64,000 nucleotides of DNA from an uncultured Pseudomonadales bacterium. GTDB lineage: Bacteria > Pseudomonadota > Gammaproteobacteria > Pseudomonadales > Azotimanducaceae. The notes under the pieces were generated by a model. It made no database searches and had not been told where the DNA came from. It saw only the letters and a list, made by a program, of their open reading frames with translations. The position numbers and the translations under genes were made by a program. How positions within the stretch are numbered: the first letter of the stretch is position 1; each line of letters opens with the position of its first letter. Shown here one piece after another: positions 53,968 through 64,000 of the stretch. The DNA is taken from positions 1,550,001-1,614,000 of the forward strand of contig OY282460.1 of assembly GCA_958296295.1 (NCBI GenBank). Reading direction: 5' to 3'.

Positions 53968-54019
53968 GAACGCCTATTCGGACGCGAACGCCTATTCGGA
54001 CGCGCACGCCGATTTCGGC
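53966..54019. repeat. Three 18-bp tandem repeats at the dciA 3' end
   Basis: GCGAACGCCTATTCGGAC occurs at 53966-53983 and 53984-54001, followed by a diverged copy at 54002-54019. The dciA stop codon (complement of 53992-53994) lies inside the second unit. Confidence 0.85.
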
Positions 54020-54321
54020 GCGGATGCCCGAATGCGTATTTCCGACACCGCGGCGAAATCCGCGAGCGCCTTCAAGGCCGGTTCCACCTTCGGCAACTCC
54101 ATGCGCAGGCGCGTCGCCCAAGACGAGCCGGCGACATGAATGGTCAGGCGTCCGTCGCGCATGTCGCCGACATGACAGTGGGAGGCGAGCCGCGCCGGCA
54201 GCACGGCGCGCAGCTGATCGGTCCATGCCGTCCGCGCCGCGGCGTGCTTCACCAGGCGTTCGAGCGGATTGCGCGGGAGGCTCCGCTCGGTCAACAGCTC
54301 CTCCACTTTGTGCTGCGCCAT
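53992..54321 (-). CDS. dciA: DciA/DUF721 family protein
   Basis: DciA loads the replicative helicase DnaB in bacteria that lack DnaC. The 109-residue product has the DUF721 core: ERLVKHAAARTAWTDQL, LPARLASHCHVGDMRDGRL, IHVAGSSWATRLRMEL and the ending VSEIRIRA. In Pseudomonas-type genomes this gene lies between lpxC and secA, often divergent from secA, which is the arrangement here. The last seven codons are formed by the repeats. AGGG lies nine bases before ATG 54321. Divergent promoters for dciA and secA should lie in 54322-54428, where TAGAAT at 54384-54389 is a possible -10 box. Confidence 0.85.
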   Translation of the reverse strand: MAQHKVEELLTERSLPRNPLERLVKHAAARTAWTDQLRAVLPARLASHCHVGDMRDGRLTIHVAGSSWATRLRMELPKVEPALKALADFAAVSEIRIRASAPKSACASE

Positions 54322-54428
54322 GCGCTCGGCCCTTTAGCCGTGTTGAATCCCGGGCCGCACGGGTGGCGCGGCGCCGCAGGTAGTAGAATGCCGCCGGTCG
54401 GCCAAACCGCAACGGCAACAGTAACGCC

Positions 54429-57227
<2,799 letters not shown>

Positions 57228-57296
57228 CGGCTCTCGGCAGCCCCTTCGGGGCAAGGCCATGAGCACGCTCGAGGAGAAACGGCGCCGGGGTTCGAC

Positions 57297-58505
57297 ATGG
57301 CGGTGAACCTGCCACCGATGGAAGATCCGCGCCCGGTCGACGGCATCCGCATCGGCGTTGCGGCCACCGGCGAGAAAGGCGAGCGCCCCAATGTGGCCGT
57401 TCTCGCGTTGGCGCCGGGCAGCGTCACGGGCGGCGTCTTCACGCGCAACGCCTTCCAGGCGCCGCCGGTTGTGGTGGCGCGGACGCGCATGGGCGCCACG
57501 CGCGCCTTGGTGGTCAACAGCGGCAACGCCAACGCCGCCACCGGCGAACGGGGCATCGCGGACGCGAAAGCCACCTGCGCCCATGTCGCCAGCCGTCTAG
57601 GCGTCACCGCGGCCGAAGTCGCGCCCTTCTCCACGGGCGTCATCGGCGAGTTCCTGAACATGGCCGCCCTTGCAAGGGGCGTGGACGCCGCGGTGGCGGA
57701 TCTGCGCGCGGACGGCTGGGCGAATGCCGCCCGCGCGATTGTCACCACGGACACCGCGCCGAAGGCGGCATCGCGCGAGGCGGTGATCGGCGGCACCCGG
57801 ATTCGCGCCACAGGCATCGCCAAGGGCGCCGGAATGATCCGTCCGAACATGGCCACCATGCTCGCCTTCCTCGGCACGGACGCCACGCTCTCGGAACGCG
57901 CCGCCGGCGCGCTGGTTCGCGATCTCGCCGAGCGCAGCTTCAACCGCGTCACGGTGGATGGCGACACCTCCACGAACGACGCCTTCGTGGTGATGGCGAC
58001 CGGCGCCGCCGGCGCGCCCGCGGTGCAAGACGGGCATGGGGAACGCTACGCCGCGCTCTTGAGCGCGTTGACGCCGTTGGCGGCGGATCTCGCTCAGCGC
58101 CTGGTTCGCGATGGCGAAGGCGCGACGAAGTTCGTCACGGTGCGCGTGGAGCAGGGCGGCAACGCCGACGAGTGCCGCCGGGTGGCCTACGCCATCGCCC
58201 ACTCGCCGTTGGTGAAGACCGCGTTGTTCGCGTCCGACCCGAACTGGGGCCGGTTTTGCATGGCCATCGGCCGCGCCGGCGTGCCGCTGGATCAAGGCGC
58301 GGTGGGGCTCTATCTGGATGATGTGCAAGTGATGGCCAACGGCCTGCCCACCGCCGACTACACCGAAGAGGCCGGCGCCGCGGTGATGTCGCGCGACGAG
58401 TTCACGGTGCGGGTGACGCTCGGCCGCGGCGTGGCGCGCGAAACCGTCTGGACTACGGATCTCTCGCCCGACTACATTCGCATCAACGCGGACTACCGAA
58501 CCTGA
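57297..58505 (+). CDS. argJ: Bifunctional ornithine acetyltransferase/N-acetylglutamate synthase
   Basis: ArgJ recycles the acetyl group between N-acetylornithine and glutamate in arginine synthesis. The 402-residue precursor cleaves itself at KGAGMIRPNMATML, where Thr 187 becomes the nucleophile of the beta chain. Other landmarks are NSGNANAATGERG, STGVIGEFL, TVDGDTSTNDAF and the C-terminal ..SPDYIRINADYRT. It follows secA by 69 bp, the order also found in Pseudomonas. A 15-codon frame (ATG 57259, stop 57304-57306) overlaps the argJ start in another frame and might act as a short leader ORF. Confidence 0.96.
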   Translation: MAVNLPPMEDPRPVDGIRIGVAATGEKGERPNVAVLALAPGSVTGGVFTRNAFQAPPVVVARTRMGATRALVVNSGNANAATGERGIADAKATCAHVASRLGVTAAEVAPFSTGVIGEFLNMAALARGVDAAVADLRADGWANAARAIVTTDTAPKAASREAVIGGTRIRATGIAKGAGMIRPNMATMLAFLGTDATLSERAAGALVRDLAERSFNRVTVDGDTSTNDAFVVMATGAAGAPAVQDGHGERYAALLSALTPLAADLAQRLVRDGEGATKFVTVRVEQGGNADECRRVAYAIAHSPLVKTALFASDPNWGRFCMAIGRAGVPLDQGAVGLYLDDVQVMANGLPTADYTEEAGAAVMSRDEFTVRVTLGRGVARETVWTTDLSPDYIRINADYRT

Positions 58506-58533
58506 TTCCGTGCCGGCGTGGCGGTAGGACGCG

Positions 58534-58567
58534 ACCGCGCCGGGCGAAGGGTTCCCTACGGCGCGGT
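58534..58567. terminator. Hairpin between convergent argJ and pilD
   Basis: ACCGCGCC (58534-58541) pairs with GGCGCGGT (58560-58567) around an 18-nt loop. It overlaps the last codons of pilD and lies 29 bases after the argJ stop. There is no T tract, so its strength is unclear. Confidence 0.35.
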
Positions 58568-59440
58568 GCCCACCATGCCGAACGGCTGGGTGAACGCCAA
58601 GTGGCGGGCGAAGAGCAGCGTCGCGGCCCCGCCGAGGCACAGAAAAGTGCCGAACGGCACGGGCGTGGCGCGGGTGGCGACGCCGCGCGCCAGACCAACA
58701 GCGCCATAGGCGACGCCTAGCACGGACGCGATGAGCACCACCGGCAGGATGCCCTGCCAACCCAGCCAAGCGCCCAACGCGGCGAGCAGCTTGAAATCGC
58801 CCCGCCCCATGCCCTCGCGGCCGGTCAGCAGCCGGTGGCCCCAGTAGAAGAGCCACAGCGACGAGTAGCCCGACGCGGCGCCGATCACCGCGTCCGGCAA
58901 CGACGGCCCGACGCCCGGCCACAGCGCGGCCCCGATACCCAGCCAGAGCAGCGGCAGGGTGATCTGGTCGGGCAGCAGCAGCGTCTCGAAGTCGATCACC
59001 GCGAGGGCCAGCAACGCCATCAGCAAGGCGTAGTAGGCGAGGGCGTCAAAGGTGTATCCCCAAAAGTGGATCGCCGTGAGCAGCAGCGCCGCGCCGGCGA
59101 GTTCGACCAGGGGATAACGAAGCGGGATGCGGACGGCGCACTGGCGGCAGCGTCCGCGCAGCAGCATCCAGCTCAGCACCGGCAGGTTGTCCCTGACCGC
59201 CAATGGCTGGTGGCAAACCGGGCACCGCGAGCCCGGCACCGCCAGGTTGAAGCGCTGGGTGGCGGGCGGTTTGACGGCCATCGCCTCCAGTGTTTCGGCC
59301 CGCCACTGCGCCCCCAGCATGATGGGCAGCCGGTGGACGACGACGTTGAGAAAGCTGCCGAACGCGAGGCCGACCAAAGTGGCCAGCGCGGGCTCGGCCC
59401 AGCCGTGCGCGAGAAGAGTGCCGATGGTCGAAGGCTCCAA
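58556..59440 (-). CDS. pilD: Type IV prepilin peptidase / N-methyltransferase
   Basis: PilD cleaves the leader of type IV pilins and type II pseudopilins and methylates the new N terminus. The 294-residue product has the first membrane helix with FGSFLNVVVHRLP and the zinc-binding cytoplasmic domain with CPVC and CRQC pairs (about residues 73-105). About seven further helices follow. Both catalytic aspartates are present, in VIDFETLLLPD and in GMGRGDFKLL. The gene looks intact. TTG 59440 is the best available start; AAGGGG lies almost directly before it. It is the only complete gene left of the local pilus cluster and could serve pilins elsewhere. Confidence 0.9.
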   Translation of the reverse strand: MEPSTIGTLLAHGWAEPALATLVGLAFGSFLNVVVHRLPIMLGAQWRAETLEAMAVKPPATQRFNLAVPGSRCPVCHQPLAVRDNLPVLSWMLLRGRCRQCAVRIPLRYPLVELAGAALLLTAIHFWGYTFDALAYYALLMALLALAVIDFETLLLPDQITLPLLWLGIGAALWPGVGPSLPDAVIGAASGYSSLWLFYWGHRLLTGREGMGRGDFKLLAALGAWLGWQGILPVVLIASVLGVAYGAVGLARGVATRATPVPFGTFLCLGGAATLLFARHLAFTQPFGMVGTAP

Positions 59441-59565
59441 ACCCCTTGGCCGGCGATTCTAGCCGACCGGTCCGCAACCGCCGCGAACCGTTTTCCGGGC
59501 TTGGTGGTTCAAGCGTGACCGCGGCGAACGTCGGACGCGTGCTTTGCCACTCTTCCCAACCGCTT

Positions 59566-59838
59566 CTAGCCGCTGAACACCGATCCCAACTCGAACACGG
59601 GCAGATACATGGCCACGATGAGGCCGCCCACGACGACGCCGAGCACGGCCGTCAACGCGGGTTCGATCGACGTCGCAAGGTTGTCCACCGCGTCCTCCAC
59701 CTGCGCCTCGTGGATTTCGGCGCACTTGCCCGGCATCTCGTCCAAGCTGCCGGATTCCTCGCCCACCGACACGAGTTGCACCAGCAAGTGGGGAAACACG
59801 CCGCTATCGCGCAGCCCGGCGGAAAGCGGCCGGCCAGC
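59566..59838 (-). pseudogene. 3' remnant of type IV pilus inner-membrane protein gene pilC
   Basis: Only about 90 C-terminal codons of a roughly 400-residue protein remain: GRPLSAGLRDSGVFPHLLVQ, LVSVGEESGSLDEMPGKCAE and the last membrane helix with GGLIVAMYLPVFELGSVFSG. The family motif GEESG..D and the AMYLP ending identify the GspF/PilC family clearly. Upstream of about 59838 the frame runs into unrelated sequence. pilB, expected further upstream on this strand, is absent. The order (pilD downstream of pilC) is the ancestral one. Confidence 0.82.
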
Positions 59839-59839
59839 G

Positions 59840-60013
59840 GCCAAGCGCCTGGAGGCGGTTCCGTACGCCGTAGCCGTCGACGACGCGTGCGGGGTCGTAG
59901 GGGTGGCCATCACCGGGGGCTTCGCGACCGGCGACCTCGTCGTGACGTTGACACGGCCCAAGTACGGCGACTTGAACACCGACGCCCACCGGGTCGTTTG
60001 GGCCGACAGCTAG
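59840..60013 (+). pseudogene. Probable 3' remnant of a type IV pilin gene
   Basis: On the plus strand a protein-like frame (VPYAVAVDDACGVVGVAITG ... GDLVVTLTRPKYGDLNTDA ... RVVWADS) begins abruptly where the pilC remnant ends and stops at TAG 60011-60013. Short beta strands and a closing Trp-containing segment resemble the globular end of a pilin, and a divergent pilin gene is expected here. The identity is inferred mostly from context. Confidence 0.45.
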
Positions 60014-60122
60014 CGTGCCGCCTCGTGGAATTGACGCCGAACATGCCGGCTGAACGTGGGCCGGACGCCTGGCGGCCTCCGGCGCGGAGTAGCGGCGGCC
60101 GGCCGGGCCCCGCGGTCCCGCC

Positions 60123-60488
60123 GGCTTCTCGCCGCTCGAGTTGCTCGTGGCGGTGGCGGTGATCCCGGCCATCGCCGCAGTCGCCGTGCCGGTCTATCGC
60201 GGGCACATTTCCACCAGCCGCGACAGCGCCGTCGTCAACGCCATGACGACGATGGCGATATTCCAAGAGGATCTGCGGCTGCGCACCGGCGCCTACGGCA
60301 GCGGCGGCTACGATGCCAAGACCGGCGACACGAGCCTGACGGACGCCATCGGTTGGCGCCCGACAGCGGACGACGGAACGGTCTATGTCGTGACGGCGAA
60401 AGGCGCCACGAGCTGGCGGGTGACGGCCACCACGGATTCGGGCCGCGCCTTGTGCCGGGTGTCTCCGGCGCGCGAGCCCTGCCCATGA
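60123..60488 (+). pseudogene. Type IV pilin-like gene without a usable start
   Basis: The mature pilin start is clear: GFSPLELLVAVAVIPAIAAV, with the prepilin-peptidase Gly, Phe1 and Glu5. A VPVYRGHISTSRDSAVVNAM helix and a globular domain follow, with one Cys in RALCRVSPA near the end and a second in the terminal EPCP. Upstream in frame is a stop (TAG 60090-60092) and no ATG, GTG or TTG between it and the Gly, so the leader peptide cannot be made. A TTG at 60141 would start inside the helix, after the cleavage site. It is therefore a decayed pilin gene. Confidence 0.65.
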
Positions 60489-60599
60489 AGGCCCGCGGCC
60501 GAGAGCGAACGATCGTCGCGCTCGCCACGTTGCCGCAAATCCGCGCCGGCCGCTCGTCGCGCGCCGGCACGGTCGTTCTTGGCCGTTGGGCCGTCGAGC

Positions 60600-61631
60600 T
60601 CAAGTCAGCCGCGACACCGAGCACTCGGCCAGCGTTTCCAGCGCGTCGCGGTAGCGGCTCGGCGGCAGCGCGCCGACCGCCTTGGCGGCGAGCTTCGCCT
60701 CGCGCAACGCGCAAGTCTTGGTGTAGTCCAAGCCGCCGCTCGCCCGCACCGCGCTCGCGACGCGGGGAAAGTGCTTGGTCGAATGCGCCTGCACGGCTTG
60801 GCGGATCAGCATGGCGTCGGCCGGCGGGCCGTGCTCCAGCGTGTGGATGAGCGGCAGGGTGACCTTGCCTTCCGCCAAGTCGTCGCCCGGGTTCTTGCCC
60901 ATCACGCCGCTGTCGCCGGCGTAATCCAGCCAGTCGTCCACCAGTTGGTACGCCATGCCGAAACGCACTCCGTAGGTGCGCAGCGCCTCCACAAAGCCGG
61001 CATCGCTGGTGCCGAGAACCGCGCCGGTGTGGGCGGCCGCTTGGAACAACATCGCCGTCTTGCGGCGCACCACCTCGCGGTACTCGCGCTCGGTGGTGCC
61101 CACCCGCCCGATATTGGCGAGTTGCATCACTTCCCCTTCGGCGATCTCGTTGGTGGCGTCGCTGATGATCGCCATGATGGCCATGCGGTCCAGCTCCACC
61201 ATGAGCTGAAATCCGCGCGAATACAGAAAGTCTCCCACCAGCACGCTCGGCGCGTTGCCCCACAGGGCGTTGGCGGACGGGCGCCCGCGCCGGCGAGCGC
61301 TCTTGTCCACCACGTCGTCGTGCAGCAACGTCGCCGTGTGCAAGAACTCGATGATGGTGGCCAAGCGCACCGCGTCGTGGCTTCGACAGCCACAAGCCCG
61401 CGCGGCCAACAGCGCAACGAGCGGGCGCAACCGCTTGCCGCCGGCCGTCACGATGTGGCCGACGATGTCCCGCACGAGCGAGATGCCGGAGGCCAACTGA
61501 CGTGGAATCAAGCGGTCGATCTCGGCGAAATCCTCCGCCACCAAACCGAAGACCGCGGCGAAATCCGACTCCGCTTGGGCTGGCGCGTCTTGCCATTCCG
61601 TCGGGGCGGCGCGAGCGGTGTCCAAGGGCAT
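60600..61631 (-). CDS. ispB: Octaprenyl-diphosphate synthase-like polyprenyl synthase
   Basis: IspB elongates farnesyl diphosphate with isopentenyl units to make the quinone side chain. The 343-residue all-helical protein has GGKRLRPLVALLAA, the first Asp-rich motif LLHDDVVD and GDFLYSRGFQLM. The second Asp-rich motif is DDWLDYAGD, followed by GKNPGDDLAEGKVTLPLI. The last two residues of the family usually read RxK/R; here the end is CSVSRLT. It lies divergent from rplU-rpmA-obg, as in most gammaproteobacteria. ATG 61631 is chosen; a longer frame to 61727 would overlap the rplU promoter region. Confidence 0.93.
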   Translation of the reverse strand: MPLDTARAAPTEWQDAPAQAESDFAAVFGLVAEDFAEIDRLIPRQLASGISLVRDIVGHIVTAGGKRLRPLVALLAARACGCRSHDAVRLATIIEFLHTATLLHDDVVDKSARRRGRPSANALWGNAPSVLVGDFLYSRGFQLMVELDRMAIMAIISDATNEIAEGEVMQLANIGRVGTTEREYREVVRRKTAMLFQAAAHTGAVLGTSDAGFVEALRTYGVRFGMAYQLVDDWLDYAGDSGVMGKNPGDDLAEGKVTLPLIHTLEHGPPADAMLIRQAVQAHSTKHFPRVASAVRASGGLDYTKTCALREAKLAAKAVGALPPSRYRDALETLAECSVSRLT

Positions 61632-61739
61632 GGGCGGGTTCGGCCGAGGTGCCCGACTATTGGCCGGGGCGGTGGAAGCCGCGCCGAAGACGCGTTGCCG
61701 CCGCTCGGAGATCACGGCGCCACGCATGCGGGCCGGCCG

Positions 61740-61768
61740 TTGCGTGAACGGTGGCCCTTGCGTAGAAT
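61740..61768 (+). promoter_or_regulatory. Sigma70 promoter of rplU-rpmA
   Basis: TTGCGT (61740-61745) and TAGAAT (61763-61768) are separated by exactly 17 bases. The start should be near 61775, leaving a leader of about 120 nt before rplU with GC-rich hairpin potential around 61830-61850. Confidence 0.7.
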
Positions 61769-61894
61769 CGTGCGCCTTTCGCGCCTCTCGGTCTGGTCAG
61801 CGTCATGCGTGCGAATGCGTGCGCTAGGCACGGGGGGCGGCAGGCGCATTGTAAGCGAAAAGGGCCGAGTGGCTTCAGGAGCAGCGGGGTTCAA

Positions 61895-62344
61895 GTGGCG
61901 AAGGCGACCGGGTTGGAAGATGATGCCGAGGTGCGGGACGGTGCGGCGTTCGCGGTCATCGCAAGCGGTGGCAAGCAGCATCGCGTCACGGTGGGCGAAA
62001 CGGTGCGGCTCGAGCGGCTGCCGGAAGCGCTTGGCGACGAGGTCGCTTTCGCCGACGTGCTGATGGTCGCGGCGGGCGCAAACGTGTTGATCGGCCAGCC
62101 GCATGTGGATGGCGCGGTCGTTCGCGGCGCGGTGGTCGGCCGGGGGCAGGGCAAGAAGATCCGCGTCATCAAATTCAAGCGCCGCAAGAACTACCTGCGT
62201 CGCAAGGGGCACCGGCAGCTGTTCTGCGATGTGCGGATCACGGCGATCGACTGCCCGGCGCTGGCCGCTGCGGCGGCCGAGTCGGCGCAGAGCGAAGCCG
62301 ACGAAGAGGCGGGCGCCGCCGCGTCGCCGGCCGAAGCGGCGTAA
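61895..62344 (+). CDS. rplU: 50S ribosomal protein L21
   Basis: L21 binds 23S rRNA in the large subunit. The 149-residue product has the L21 core (FAVIASGGKQHRVTVGE, then KIRVIKFKRRKNYLRRKGHR and QLFCDVRITAI). It carries an N-terminal extension of about 18 residues and an Ala/Glu-rich C-terminal extension of about 30 compared with the usual 103 residues. GTG 61895 follows GGGG by five bases and AGGAG by thirteen. rpmA follows 55 bp later. Confidence 0.94.
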   Translation: MAKATGLEDDAEVRDGAAFAVIASGGKQHRVTVGETVRLERLPEALGDEVAFADVLMVAAGANVLIGQPHVDGAVVRGAVVGRGQGKKIRVIKFKRRKNYLRRKGHRQLFCDVRITAIDCPALAAAAAESAQSEADEEAGAAASPAEAA

Positions 62345-62399
62345 GCCACAGCCGAAACGGCTCGGGAACAGCGGGCCCTAAAGACAAGGAGCATTCGCA

Positions 62400-62678
62400 A
62401 TGGCACACAAGAAGGCGGGCGGAAGCACACGCAACGGGCGCGATTCCCATTCGAAGCGGCTGGGGCTCAAGAAGTACGGCGGCGAGCGGGTGCGGGCCGG
62501 CAACATCATCGTCCGTCAGCGCGGCACCAGGTTCCACCCGGGCGCGAACGTCGGTTGCGGGCGCGACCACACCTTGTTCGCAACCGCTGACGGCACTGTG
62601 CGCTACGCCGTCGTCGGGGCTGCCAAGCGGCGCACCGTGAACGTCGTTTCGGACCAAGTGGAAACGGCCTCCACCTGA
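62400..62678 (+). CDS. rpmA: 50S ribosomal protein L27
   Basis: L27 reaches into the peptidyl-transferase centre with its N terminus. The 92-residue product starts [20 protein letters not shown] and contains the signature [15 protein letters not shown]. Length is normal. AAGGAG eight bases before the ATG is a strong ribosome-binding site. It is cotranscribed with rplU. Confidence 0.97.
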   Translation: MAHKKAGGSTRNGRDSHSKRLGLKKYGGERVRAGNIIVRQRGTRFHPGANVGCGRDHTLFATADGTVRYAVVGAAKRRTVNVVSDQVETAST

Positions 62679-62834
62679 GCGCGTGCCAAAGCACGTGTCC
62701 AATGTTCGTTGCGCTTGCGTTGGAGCGAAGAGCCCGCGCCGCTCCTGCGGCCCGGACTCCTAAGCCGACTCGGCTGCTTCCCCCGAGGTCGGCTACCGGC
62801 GCGGCGCGGATGTTGGGCCGTGCCGGACACGGCT

Positions 62835-63989
62835 ATGAAATTCGTCGACGAAGCTGTTGTTGAGGTTGAAGCGGGCAAAGGCGGCGACGGCTGCTTGAGC
62901 TTCGCGCGCGACCGCAACCGCCCGCGCGCCGGGCCGGACGGTGGCGACGGCGGCCATGGCGGCTCCGTGCGTCTGGTGGGCGACGCCAACCTGAACACGC
63001 TGGTGGACTTTCGCGCCACGCCGCGTTTTCGCGCCGAAGCCGGGCGACCGGGCGCCGGCAGTGGCAAGACCGGCGCCGCCGGCGCGACTCTCGATGTGCC
63101 CGTGCCTGTGGGGACAACGGTGGTGGACGCCGAGACCCGCGTCGCCATCGGCGATGTGACCGCGCCGGGAGAAGCCATGCTGGTCGCCCGCGGCGGCGTC
63201 CGCGGCCTCGGCAACTTGCGCTTCAAGTCCAGCACCAACCGCGCGCCGCGCCAGACGACACCGGGCAAACCGGGTGAACGGCGGCGCCTCGGCTTGGAAC
63301 TCAAAGTGGTGGCGGATGTGGGCTTGCTCGGTTTGCCGAACGCCGGCAAGTCCACGCTGCTTGGCCGGGTCTCCTCCGCGAAACCGCGCATCGCCGACTA
63401 TCCCTTCACGACGTTGACGCCGAATCTCGGCGTGGTGCGCGTGGACGTGAGCGCCAGCTTCGTGATGGCGGACATCCCCGGCCTCATTCAAGGCGCGTCG
63501 CGGGGCGCCGGCTTGGGGTTTCGCTTCCTCAAGCATCTCTCCCGCGCCCCGTTGCTCTTGCATCTCGTCGATGCCGCGCCGGCCGACGGCGCGGACCCCG
63601 TGCGCGACTGCGAAGCCGTTGAAGACGAACTGCGCGCCTACAGCGCCGCGCTCGCGGCCCGCGACATCTGGATCGTCGCCACCAAGCTGGACATGCCCGG
63701 TGCCGATGCGGGAAGCGAGAGGCTGCGAACGCGTTACGGACACCGGCACTTCCACGCGATTTCCGCCGCCACCGGCGCCGGCGTTCGCGATCTCGTGAAC
63801 GCGGTGATGCGGCATGTCGGCGAGCGCGGACGCCAATTGGCCGAAGACGCGGAATACGCCGCCCGTGATCGCGATCAGAAGCGGCGAATCGGCACCGATG
63901 TGCTGGCGCATGGCGTGTTTGGACGCGACGCGCCGTCCGCCGCGGGGCCGGCCCCGGATGCGGCCGCCTTCGGCGCCGACGTCCCCTAG
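62835..63989 (+). CDS. obg: Obg-family GTPase (ObgE/CgtA)
   Basis: This is an essential GTPase acting in late 50S assembly and stress signalling. The 384-residue product has the glycine-rich Obg fold (about residues 1-158: [25 protein letters not shown]) and the G domain. G1 is GLPNAGKST near 167, followed by the switch TPFTT-like [12 protein letters not shown]3 [10 protein letters not shown] and G4 in VATKLDMP, where NKxD is usual. The G5 region is ISAATG. A variable acidic/Ala tail ends at TAG 63987-63989. It follows rpmA by 156 bp. Confidence 0.96.
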   Translation: MKFVDEAVVEVEAGKGGDGCLSFARDRNRPRAGPDGGDGGHGGSVRLVGDANLNTLVDFRATPRFRAEAGRPGAGSGKTGAAGATLDVPVPVGTTVVDAETRVAIGDVTAPGEAMLVARGGVRGLGNLRFKSSTNRAPRQTTPGKPGERRRLGLELKVVADVGLLGLPNAGKSTLLGRVSSAKPRIADYPFTTLTPNLGVVRVDVSASFVMADIPGLIQGASRGAGLGFRFLKHLSRAPLLLHLVDAAPADGADPVRDCEAVEDELRAYSAALAARDIWIVATKLDMPGADAGSERLRTRYGHRHFHAISAATGAGVRDLVNAVMRHVGERGRQLAEDAEYAARDRDQKRRIGTDVLAHGVFGRDAPSAAGPAPDAAAFGADVP

Positions 63990-64000
63990 GTTCCCGGAGC

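Noticed and set aside
57259..57306. 15-codon leader gene before argJ
   Set aside because: It overlaps the argJ start but has no distinctive codons or conserved content; noted only in the argJ entry.
61775..61894. L21 autoregulatory leader motif
   Set aside because: The leader is GC-rich and can fold, but I cannot match it to the described L21 leader structure by eye.
62683..62696. Terminator between rpmA and obg
   Set aside because: CGTGC/GCACG is only a five-base stem with no T tract.

Overview
The window is GC-rich, gene-dense chromosomal DNA from a Gram-negative bacterium, most likely a gammaproteobacterium. The evidence is a division/cell-wall (dcw) cluster followed at a distance by dciA, secA and argJ. 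It is supported by pilD with a divergent pilin, ispB next to rplU-rpmA-obg, an arabinose-5-phosphate isomerase for LPS Kdo, and a diaminopimelate-type MurE. Several ankyrin and TPR proteins, an IS element and decayed loci suggest a lineage with an active accessory genome, possibly host-associated. No species can be named from this sequence.

Layout. 1-0.9 kb: 3' end of argG. 1.0-9.5 kb (minus): a Bat operon (DUF4381-like lipoprotein, two von Willebrand A proteins, a long helical TPR protein, and a BatD-BatE fusion), every junction but one overlapping by 4 nt. 9.6-12.1 kb (minus): rpsB-tsf and a small phosphoesterase, with an extended -10 promoter and leader ahead of rpsB. 12.1-21.2 kb (minus): accessory genes. 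These are a SUMF1-fold protein without the formylglycine-generating cysteines, a 1468-residue ankyrin/repeat/CxxCH/hydrolase fusion, a phosphotriesterase-family protein, a frameshifted ankyrin gene and a DUF1537 kinase. 21.3-25.7 kb (plus): creD-like gene, an SDR dehydrogenase and an unrecognised coiled-coil protein. 25.9-32.6 kb (minus): a likely five-gene operon (large alpha/beta hydrolase, two rSAM/selenodomain-type transferases, thiolase-like protein, small alpha/beta hydrolase) and kdsD.

32.8-46.8 kb (plus): the dcw cluster mraZ-rsmH-ftsL-(small ORF)-ftsI-murE-mraY-murD-ftsW-murC-ftsQ-ftsA-ftsZ. Almost every junction up to ftsQ overlaps, so translational coupling is likely. murF, murG and ddl are absent from their usual places. 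The cluster starts with a good sigma70 promoter, three perfectly phased MraZ boxes, and a leader ending in two mutually exclusive hairpins. The second of these is an intrinsic terminator 16 nt before the mraZ start, so it looks like an attenuator. Between ftsL and ftsI the ftsL tail has been tandemly repeated into a 45-codon coupled ORF.

46.8-54.0 kb replaces the usual lpxC position. It holds an IS (21-bp perfect inverted repeats, transposase broken by two frameshifts), a 10-bp minisatellite, an AlbA_2/HATPase regulator and a TPR protein with a cysteine-less DsbA-like head. 54.0-58.5 kb: dciA (minus), secA and argJ. 58.6-60.5 kb: a decayed type IV pilus locus; pilD is intact, while pilC and the pilins are remnants apparently joined by a deletion that removed pilB. 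60.6-64 kb: ispB (minus), rplU, rpmA and obg, with a clear promoter for rplU.
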